From an uncultured Pirellulaceae bacterium (GTDB lineage Bacteria > Planctomycetota > Planctomycetia > Pirellulales > Pirellulaceae): a stretch of DNA of 16,700 nucleotides. A program made the translations under genes and the position numbers. Numbering within the stretch: position 1 is the stretch's first letter; each line of letters opens with the position of its first letter. Below, piece by piece: positions 1-5,659 of this stretch. The stretch is from the NCBI GenBank assembly GCA_947258905.1, contig CAMYKF010000637.1, forward strand, positions 1 through 16,700. The letters are read 5' to 3'. The notes below the pieces were generated by a model, which was not told the DNA's origin, ran no database searches, and saw only the letters and a program-made list of their open reading frames with translations.

Positions 1-86
1 TGACCAGCGTCGATGAAACCGTGCGTCATGGCCCGGCCCAGCCCCCGGCTGGCACCCGTGATCACAATGAAACGGCTGTCAGGCAT
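1..86 (-). CDS. Short-chain dehydrogenase/reductase, N-terminal part (runs off the window)
   Basis: Reading leftwards from an ATG at 86, the first 28 residues begin MPDSRFIVITGASRGLGRAM. A hydrophobic beta strand followed by TGASRGLG is the TGxxxGxG cofactor-binding loop of classical short-chain dehydrogenases, which bind NAD(H) or NADP(H). The arginine after the serine of the loop is common in NADP-preferring members, but that is weak evidence. The catalytic Ser-Tyr-Lys residues lie outside the window, so the substrate cannot be guessed. The frame stays open upstream to about 171 with no other ATG, only a TTG at 110, so the ATG at 86 is the most natural start; its ribosome binding site is weak. 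Confidence 0.75.
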   Translation of the reverse strand, partial: MPDSRFIVITGASRGLGRAMTHGFIDAG

Positions 87-192
87 GGCTTGCTCAGGCG
101 ACAGATACAAGGCGGGGGCGTAAGGTGCTCGACAAATTCCAAATGCAAGATCTGCACCGGTTAAGGCAAGGCCTGCTTATGAGTCGCGTTTC

Positions 193-224
193 CTATTCGT
201 CCGCTTGTCCGCTATTCGTCCGCT
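193..224. repeat. 13-bp direct repeat across the 3' end of the HPF-like gene
   Basis: The 13-mer CTATTCGTCCGCT occurs at 193-205 and again at 212-224, a period of 19 bp. The right copy contains the stop codon of the HPF-like gene (TAG, minus strand, 212-214) and its last codons; the left copy repeats that end just downstream. This looks like a small slippage duplication and leaves the reading frame intact. Confidence 0.7.
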
Positions 225-556
225 GATTTGCTTTTTCGTTGTTGAGTGCGGATTTTGTCGATCATCGCACCCAGTCGACGATTCAGCGTTTGAATCCCGT
301 CGGCCAGGGCGTGTTCGGCTGAGGGACCACGGACTTCAACACTCACAGGTTGCTTTTCGGCAGGGCGGGCTTCGAGCAGGCAACGAATGTCGCTAACACC
401 GCCCTTGGAGTTGCTGTTTTCATCGGTCAAATGGACTTCCACACGTGTGATCCAATCGCCATATCGGTGCAAGGAATTGGTGATCTCGCCTTGCCAGTGC
501 TGTATCGAGTCTGAATTCAAATCGACTTGATTGTCGCTATTGATGATTACCTGCAT
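212..556 (-). CDS. HPF/RaiA-family ribosome-associated protein (hibernation factor-like)
   Basis: A 114-residue protein beginning MQVIINSDNQ. The order beta strand, helix, then strands containing ITRVEVHLTDENS, DIRCLLEARP and QPVSVEVRG, then a C-terminal helix with LADGIQTLNRRLGAMIDKI, fits the compact fold of HPF/YfiA proteins. These bind the small ribosomal subunit at the decoding site and silence ribosomes in slow growth. It is the short form: it lacks the C-terminal dimerisation domain of long HPF and has a basic, polar tail. The start was placed at the ATG at 556 because the 13 residues further upstream do not resemble the family. A candidate promoter lies 50-80 bases upstream. The stop codon is embedded in a short direct repeat. 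The family call is by pattern; an exact role in hibernation is inferred. Confidence 0.8.
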   Translation of the reverse strand: MQVIINSDNQVDLNSDSIQHWQGEITNSLHRYGDWITRVEVHLTDENSNSKGGVSDIRCLLEARPAEKQPVSVEVRGPSAEHALADGIQTLNRRLGAMIDKIRTQQRKSKSADE

Positions 557-607
557 TTTGATTGATCTTGCAAAGTTTGATTTGTGGTCTGCCAAAATTG
601 GACCCGG

Positions 608-636
608 ATTCTACACTGTTGTTTCCCGGTCGTCGA
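608..636 (-). promoter_or_regulatory. Candidate sigma70-type promoter for the HPF-like gene
   Basis: On the minus strand, TCGACG (631-636) and TAGAAT (608-613) are separated by exactly 17 bases. They match the TTGACA and TATAAT consensus at 4/6 and 5/6 positions. The boxes sit about 50 bases upstream of the HPF-like start and point toward it. Promoter consensus in planctomycetes is less certain than in E. coli and chance matches are common, so this is only a candidate. Confidence 0.35.
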
Positions 637-691
637 TTGACCGCTCGTGGCTCAAGCAAGTGTGGCAAGCACGAGAAAACTCGGAGCGAAT

Positions 692-811
692 GTAGCCTGA
701 GTGGAAACATTTCGGGAGTGCTGTTTTTTGCTGCCCGAATTTTTGCAAATCCGGCTACGTCATTTCCTGATACCCGAATTCATGCAAATCCGGCTACGTA
801 TTCCCGGATAC
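692..811. repeat. REP-like paired-box element, three copies, in a 340-bp gene-free gap
   Basis: The gap between the ABC ATPase and the HPF-like gene (557-896) has no gene I can support. It contains the pattern CCCGAA, 13 bases, GGCTAC at 734-758 and again at 773-797. The same pattern inverted (GTAGCC, 13 bases, TTCGGG) lies at 692-716. The two direct copies belong to a longer tandem unit of about 39 bp (734-772 and 773-810) that agrees over most of its length. The inverted copy and the first direct copy can pair through both boxes with equal 13-base internal segments, giving a long imperfect hairpin. This resembles REP/BIME-type dispersed repeats. It could also act as a transcript 3' structure for the upstream ABC operon, but there is no clean U-tract. 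Confidence 0.65.
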
Positions 812-896
812 CCTCCTCGGACAAGCCAGCAGTGGCACCCTCGCACGGCGTGCTTGTTTGGGAATTGAATTCGTCGTGCAGTTTGATTCGTCGCGG

Positions 897-1607
897 TTAC
901 GATCCAGCGATCACGCCTGCGTCCTGCTGTTCCGTCATGTGCCCGTCTTCCATTTCGTAGATCCGGTCAAAAATATCCAGCGCGCGGTGATCGTGGGTCA
1001 CGACGATCACTCCGGCACCCTGTTCGTGAGCGACCTTGGCGAACAATTCCATCACCTGTCGGCCTCGATGACTGTCCAAAGCGGCCGTTGGTTCGTCGGC
1101 CAGGATCACATTCGGATGATTGGCAATCGCGCGGGCCACGGCAACGCGTTGCTGCTGACCGCCGGAAAGCATAGACGGTAAATTGCTGGCGCGATCGGCA
1201 ACACCGAGGTAATCCAGCAGTTCCATCGCTCGCTTTCGCGCGGCCCGTGAGGTGTATCCGTCAAGTTCCAGCAGGACCATCACGTTTTCAACGGCCGACA
1301 GAAACGGAATCAGATTCGACTTTTGAAACACGAACCCGATATGTTTGCGACGGAAAGTGCGCAAGCGGGTTTTGGCAACTGCACCGTCAAGGACCAACTG
1401 CCCGCCAATCATGACCTGGCCGGATGTTGGCGGATTTATCAAACCGACTGCGGTCAAAAACGTGGATTTCCCGGATCCACTCGGCCCCAGCAATGCGATG
1501 ACTTCGCCCACGGCAACATCCATGGAGGCATCTTTCATCGCCACGACTTCGGTATTGCCGCTGCCATAGATTTTGGTCAGACCTTTGGTCTGAATGGCCA
1601 GTTCCAT
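897..1607 (-). CDS. ABC transporter ATPase, DevA/LolD/MacB-like
   Basis: A 236-residue nucleotide-binding subunit that powers an export-type transporter at the inner membrane. All motifs are present: Walker A GPSGSGKST (41-49), Q-loop VFQKSNLIPF (93-102), signature LSGGQQQRVAVARA (147-160), Walker B VILADEPT (167-174), D-loop ALD and switch histidine H205 in VVTHDH. The length is typical of the LolD/MacB class of ATPases that work with FtsX-like permeases by mechanotransmission. It is the last gene of its operon, starting 11 bases after the permease stop with a good ribosome binding site (AGGGAG) in the gap. The partners, permease and membrane fusion protein, place it in the DevBCA-type group. 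The subunit itself looks intact although its adaptor gene upstream is broken. Confidence 0.93.
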   Translation of the reverse strand: MELAIQTKGLTKIYGSGNTEVVAMKDASMDVAVGEVIALLGPSGSGKSTFLTAVGLINPPTSGQVMIGGQLVLDGAVAKTRLRTFRRKHIGFVFQKSNLIPFLSAVENVMVLLELDGYTSRAARKRAMELLDYLGVADRASNLPSMLSGGQQQRVAVARAIANHPNVILADEPTAALDSHRGRQVMELFAKVAHEQGAGVIVVTHDHRALDIFDRIYEMEDGHMTEQQDAGVIAGS

Positions 1608-1618
1608 GTGTCCGCTCC

Positions 1619-2830
1619 CTAATCCAGTGCCTGGTTGGGTGTTACTTGCATGGCTTTCCAGATGCCCAGCAAACTGGCCAGCAAAGAAATCACCGCGACG
1701 GCAAAAGCCAGTTGTACCAGGTCCTGATTCGTGATGATGACGCGTCTGGGGAACAGCGGGAACAATCTCTGTCCCAGCAACCAGGCAATTCCATATCCAA
1801 ACACCCCCAGCAGCATGGCCTGTTGCAGAATCATGCCGAGAATCACCCGGTTGGGAGCTCCGATGAGTTTTAGCAAGGCGATCGACTGAATCTTGTCGAG
1901 CGTCAGCGTGTACAGAATCAGTGCCATAATAATGGCGGCAATGACGGTCAACAAAACCCGGAACAATCCAATTTGCTTCCGCGCTTTTTCCACCGGACCC
2001 CGCAGAACCAGGTCTTGCTGCTGCTTGTGGGTGAATACCGATACGTCGCCCCAGGCAGAAATCGTTTCGGCAACCTCGTGGACATCCGCACCGGGCAAGA
2101 CCTTGACCACGACCGCGCTGATCTGTGGTGGTCCCAGCGGCGGTAACTCGGAACCAGGCAGGGCGGCTCGTTCCAGTAATAGCGGTTGCAGTGTCCCGGT
2201 TTCACTTTCCGCACCGCGCGCAACACGGGCCTCCCGTTCCAGGCGAATGGCTTCGCCCGGTGTATCGAACTGAACGGCCTGAGCATCGGCTACCGTAAAG
2301 AATGCCACCCCGTCACCACCGGTACCGATCATGTTTTGAGTCAGGCCGACGACCGTATAGATGTCCTTGCCCAGCGGCAATTGTTCGCCCAGCGCAAGAC
2401 CGAGCGATTTGTCGGCGATCATTTCGTAGTGGTTTTGGGCGATCGGGCGACCGGCAACCAGCGGGATCCATTCACCCTTGTCGGTTGGCCAACTCAAGCC
2501 CAACACAGCGATGCGCAGCGGTTGGTCATTTCGCTCGCGCTGGATAGTGTGATGAACGAATTCGCGCGATGATTCGACACCGGGTACCGCCAGCGCCCGA
2601 TGGACAAGATTGCGCGGCACTCGAGACACTTCGGCCATCGGCCCTCTCGTGTCCCGTTGCACAATCCACAGATCAGCATCCACACTGTCGATCAACAGAA
2701 CCGCGTCGTCGATGATGCCGCGGTAAATGCCTCCCATTCCCATAACGATCATCAACAACATACCGACGCCGATCGCGGTCAGGGCAAAACGACCGGGGTT
2801 ATGGCGGATGTCTTTGGCGGCAAGGTTCAT
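1619..2830 (-). CDS. ABC transporter permease, DevC-like (FtsX/MacB superfamily)
   Basis: A 403-residue inner-membrane permease. One N-terminal membrane segment (about residues 12-34) is followed by a large periplasmic domain, about 240 residues, and then three C-terminal membrane segments around 295-318, 329-352 and 371-391. This is the four-TM layout of FtsX/MacB permeases. Sequence stretches such as MNLAAKDIRHN at the start, LGLSWPTDKGEW in the periplasmic domain, LYTLTLDKIQSIALLKLIGA before TM3 and LLGIWKAMQVTPNQAL at the end fit DevC-type permeases. Its ATG overlaps the stop of the upstream membrane fusion protein reading frame (ATGA, 2827-2830), so translation is probably coupled. It looks intact. 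The substrate is unknown; DevBCA in cyanobacteria exports glycolipid, but I would not transfer that here. Confidence 0.9.
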   Translation of the reverse strand: MNLAAKDIRHNPGRFALTAIGVGMLLMIVMGMGGIYRGIIDDAVLLIDSVDADLWIVQRDTRGPMAEVSRVPRNLVHRALAVPGVESSREFVHHTIQRERNDQPLRIAVLGLSWPTDKGEWIPLVAGRPIAQNHYEMIADKSLGLALGEQLPLGKDIYTVVGLTQNMIGTGGDGVAFFTVADAQAVQFDTPGEAIRLEREARVARGAESETGTLQPLLLERAALPGSELPPLGPPQISAVVVKVLPGADVHEVAETISAWGDVSVFTHKQQQDLVLRGPVEKARKQIGLFRVLLTVIAAIIMALILYTLTLDKIQSIALLKLIGAPNRVILGMILQQAMLLGVFGYGIAWLLGQRLFPLFPRRVIITNQDLVQLAFAVAVISLLASLLGIWKAMQVTPNQALD

Positions 2831-3471
2831 GGCTGCACAATCCTTTGGCCCTTTCGAAGAAGTCTGTCCGGATCGGCCGCAACGATCACCTGCTGGCCAG
2901 CTTCCAGTCCGGAAACAACCTCGAGTTGATCGCGGCCACGCAATCCCACTTCAACCGGTTGCCAGGCGACGAAGCCGCCTTGATTCAAAAACACTCCGGT
3001 GCGACCTTCGCTCAGAGCGAGGAATCGAATCGGGATCAGGATGGTGTCGGGCTTTCGCTGCGTTTCAATATAGACTTCGGCCCGTTGACCGACTGCCCAG
3101 TTCCCGGGCAACTTCCTTACCGAAACGTCCACGATAAACTCCCGCGTTTCGCGGTCGGTTTCCTTGCCCAGCCGGGCCACCTCGCCAGGCAATTCCGTGG
3201 TTGATTCTGAACGAAAAATGACACTGGCTGATTGCCCCTGTTTGATGCGGGACATTTCTGTCTCGTCCACCCAGGCACTGATCCAGAGTTCGTCGGTCGA
3301 GATTAGCGACAGAACCCGAGCCCCGGCGACAACCACATCCCCGGGATCGCGAGTACGGCGCACAATCAGTCCGTCAAAGGGGGCCACCACTCGGAGCAGC
3401 GTCTGATTCGGCAATTGAAAGCGCTTCGATCGCCTTGTCGAGTTCATCGCGACTGACGGCGTTTTGCTCAA
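2827..3471 (-). CDS. Membrane fusion protein (HlyD/DevB-like), C-terminal fragment of a broken gene
   Basis: Of the 214 residues readable in this frame, homology-like sequence begins only near 3396 with LLRVVAPFDGLIVRRTRDPG, the second half of the lipoyl-like domain of HlyD-type adaptors. It continues through the beta-barrel domain (LISTDELWISAWVDETEMSR, then VIFRSES and GEVARLGKETDRETREFIVD) to the membrane-proximal end (VVSGLEAGQQVIVAADPDRL). The first 25 or so residues after the in-frame ATG at 3471 are the upstream part of the same gene read in the wrong frame. The fragment has no membrane anchor or signal of its own. Its stop overlaps the permease start. Alone it should not work as an adaptor; see the N-terminal fragment at 3374-3904. 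Confidence 0.8.
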   Translation of the reverse strand: MSKTPSVAMNSTRRSKRFQLPNQTLLRVVAPFDGLIVRRTRDPGDVVVAGARVLSLISTDELWISAWVDETEMSRIKQGQSASVIFRSESTTELPGEVARLGKETDRETREFIVDVSVRKLPGNWAVGQRAEVYIETQRKPDTILIPIRFLALSEGRTGVFLNQGGFVAWQPVEVGLRGRDQLEVVSGLEAGQQVIVAADPDRLLRKGQRIVQP

Positions 3472-3904
3472 TCAAAGTACTCAGCCGATCGTAATTCGAT
3501 TGGGCTTGTTTGAACGCGGCAGCCGACCGTGAAATGTCAGCGTCCAGCCGCGTAATCGAGGCCCGTTTGGTTTCCACGTCAGCTTCGGCAATGGCAACTT
3601 GCTGCAAGAGCTCTGCGTCATCCAGTTGAACAAGCAGCTGGCCAGCTGTGACCCGATCGCCTTGATCAACGCGAATTGAGCGAATCCGTCCGGAAATTTT
3701 TGCACTGATCGTGGCCTGAACGCGGGCTTCCAGTGTGCCGGTGCCCATCACTTCGGCGACCGCTTCGCCTCGTGCTACCTGGTGGATATCAACTTTAACC
3801 GGTTGAAACCTGAACCAGTAAATGATGCCGCCGATGATTCCGGCAACAACGGCGATCTTGACAAGCGTCCACAACCATCGGGGTGCGCGTAAGTTTTGTT
3901 TCAT
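3374..3904 (-). CDS. Membrane fusion protein (HlyD/DevB-like), N-terminal fragment of a broken gene
   Basis: A 176-residue piece of a periplasmic adaptor that should link the inner-membrane ABC pump to an outer-membrane channel. It has a membrane anchor (about 13-30), the first half of the lipoyl-like domain (GTGTLEARVQATISAKISGR to GQLLVQLDD, 55-96), a long first coiled-coil helix (about 97-147), the turn and the start of the second helix (AVSRDELDKAIEALSIAESD, 149-168). It then runs out of frame into AAPSGGPL and a TGA at 3374-3376. The rest of the second helix, estimated at 25-40 residues by symmetry with the first, is absent, and the remainder of the protein continues in the +1 frame. This is what an out-of-frame deletion or a sequence assembly error would leave. 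The stop context CTT-TGA-C is discussed in the findings. Confidence 0.8.
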   Translation of the reverse strand: MKQNLRAPRWLWTLVKIAVVAGIIGGIIYWFRFQPVKVDIHQVARGEAVAEVMGTGTLEARVQATISAKISGRIRSIRVDQGDRVTAGQLLVQLDDAELLQQVAIAEADVETKRASITRLDADISRSAAAFKQAQSNYDRLSTLIEQNAVSRDELDKAIEALSIAESDAAPSGGPL

Positions 3905-3992
3905 GTGCTAATCCATTGCCGGTTCATTTAATGCCGCGATTCCCAAAATTGGCAAAGTGGACACTGGCGCCTCGAATTCCGTGCAGGAACCA

Positions 3993-5438
3993 TCAGTCGA
4001 CGTTGACACGATCAAGGAATTGGAACAGTTCATCAGTCGCTGCCTGGACGATTACCATGTGCTCGACGCTTTTGAACTCAAGAAATTCCGCCTGCGCGTC
4101 CGCTTCCTGAAGATTCCTTGATAACGCGAGTGCGCCGCGACGTCCAAAATCCAGTTCTCCGGCCGCGACAAACCAGGGTGTGCTGGCCAGCTGTGCAAAA
4201 TCTTCGGCCTGGCCGCCACCTCCCAGCACCACAGCGCCGCGAGCCAGATCGGGATTCAGGGCGACCTGCCGCACGACCTGGCCACCGCCCATGGAATGCC
4301 CGACCAGAAAGACCCGCGAGCGGTCCACATTAAAGAACTTTTCCAGTTCGTCCAACATCTCGGAACAATCCAATGCCAGACGACCACTGATTTGGCGCGG
4401 TGCCACGACTAGCCAGCCACGTTGAAGCCCCAGCGTTACACAGCGTCCGGCTCCACACGTCTCGAAGAACATGTTTTCGCTGCCACCGGCACCGTGAAAC
4501 AAAAATAATACTGGAAGCCCGGATTCGGTACTGGCCGGGGCCCTCACGCGCACCGGTACACGCTTGCGTTTCCGGGCCAGCGTCAACCAGACGTCGGTCT
4601 GGCGCGCCTGCTGGCGGACCTGCTGCCGGGCCCGTTCCGGTTCGGCGACCACCAACTCGGCAAGTTCCAGCAACTGGTTGGCTGGATAGTCGGTTTCCCG
4701 GACCTCCCCCGTATGCAACGATCGCAGAACCCGGGACAAATCCCGCGCGGTAGTAAACAGCGAATCGTCCAATTGGCCCCGCAAACCCTTGAGTGCCTGT
4801 TCCAGGTCGGCAAGTCGCTCATCAAAGTTCTCGATGTGACTGTACGCCGATTTTGTCAGAGCCATCGTTTGCTGACCGTTGGTGACGCGAACGCTTACAT
4901 GGTAGTCCGCGGCAGACAGTCCCCGGGGTCGCCACACCCAGCCGTCGGCAAGTGCTTCCGCCAGCAGTTTTTGCCCGGACGCTACAACCTTGCCATTGGT
5001 TGGGTCGACCACTGACCATTCGATGTTCGTGGACTCAGGCAGTTCGTCGATATCGTAGAACGGGGCAACTTGAATCTGAATTTCGGGCCGTTGGATGTCG
5101 CTCGCCGACGGCAGGAACCGGCAGCCAAGAGCGATGGCGTTTCGCTCAAACGCATCCGGTTCAACCCCTCTGACGGTGTGCCACGCCGTATCCAGTTGTT
5201 TCGCGGCTTCGGTAAATTGTCCGCCAAAAAAACACCTCACTGCGTCGCTCATCGGTATGGCACTGGCCGCTCTGTTTTCCTCGTCCGCTTCTTGCCAGGC
5301 CAATTCGAATCTTTGCAAACGCTTGCCAAGTTCATAGCGCTGGATCTGGCCACTTGCGATCGACGGAGCCAGCAAGCAACCTGCCAGCAAGGCAAGCGAT
5401 AATTGAAAAGCGGGCAGGACCAGGGGACGCAGCTTCAT
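3993..5438 (-). CDS. Secreted or lipid-anchored alpha/beta hydrolase (esterase-like) with a long N-terminal extension
   Basis: A 481-residue protein taken from the ATG at 5438, which gives a signal peptide (MKLRPLVLPAFQLSLALLAG). In-frame ATGs lie further up at 5453, 5465 and 5507. LAGC at residues 18-21 matches a lipobox, but an AxA-like cleavage site follows near SIASG, so lipoprotein and free secretion are both possible. The C-terminal ~190 residues are an alpha/beta hydrolase: oxyanion-region HGAGG (315-319), nucleophile elbow GHSMGG (Ser382), acid D430 in GELDFG and base H460 in EHMVIV. This is the pattern of feruloyl esterase/PHB depolymerase-like enzymes. The ~290 residues before it, including a possible Ig-like strand-rich part and a helical, Arg/Gln-rich segment, are not recognised. 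It is transcribed after the sugar kinase fusion; the substrate is unknown. Confidence 0.82.
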   Translation of the reverse strand: MKLRPLVLPAFQLSLALLAGCLLAPSIASGQIQRYELGKRLQRFELAWQEADEENRAASAIPMSDAVRCFFGGQFTEAAKQLDTAWHTVRGVEPDAFERNAIALGCRFLPSASDIQRPEIQIQVAPFYDIDELPESTNIEWSVVDPTNGKVVASGQKLLAEALADGWVWRPRGLSAADYHVSVRVTNGQQTMALTKSAYSHIENFDERLADLEQALKGLRGQLDDSLFTTARDLSRVLRSLHTGEVRETDYPANQLLELAELVVAEPERARQQVRQQARQTDVWLTLARKRKRVPVRVRAPASTESGLPVLFLFHGAGGSENMFFETCGAGRCVTLGLQRGWLVVAPRQISGRLALDCSEMLDELEKFFNVDRSRVFLVGHSMGGGQVVRQVALNPDLARGAVVLGGGGQAEDFAQLASTPWFVAAGELDFGRRGALALSRNLQEADAQAEFLEFKSVEHMVIVQAATDELFQFLDRVNVD

Positions 5439-5597
5439 TTTCCGGCAGCTCATGTTGGTGGACATGGAGAGGCGAGACACAAGCGCCGCACGTTGGTGAC
5501 TCGGCATTCGTGATGGTCGCCGGGTTTTGCTCTAGCATGAGCGTACCACACGGAGGGAACCAGATGCACTGGCCATGTTGTTTGATCGCGACCGCGC

Positions 5598-5659
5598 CGT
5601 ATTCCTGTGGTTGTCTTGCATTTTCTTACGTATTCCTGTGGTTGTCTTGCATTTTCTTA
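5598..5659. repeat. Perfect 31-bp tandem duplication abutting the stop codon of the kinase fusion gene
   Basis: The 31-bp units at 5598-5628 and 5629-5659 are identical, each beginning CGTATTCCTGTGG and ending TTTTCTTA. On the minus strand the right unit starts exactly with the stop codon TAA (5657-5659) of the upstream gene, so the first 31 bases of the 3' flank, stop codon included, were copied. The unit is AT-richer than its surroundings. No protein is altered. The 218-bp gap that holds it (5439-5656) shows nothing else I can support. Confidence 0.9.

Noticed and set aside
734..811. The intergenic direct repeats as a CRISPR array
   Set aside because: There are only two direct copies back to back without spacers, and no cas genes are near.
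844..854. GCACGGCGTGC palindrome as a terminator of the first ABC operon
   Set aside because: The stem is very short, the loop would be one to three bases, and no T-run follows in the direction of transcription.
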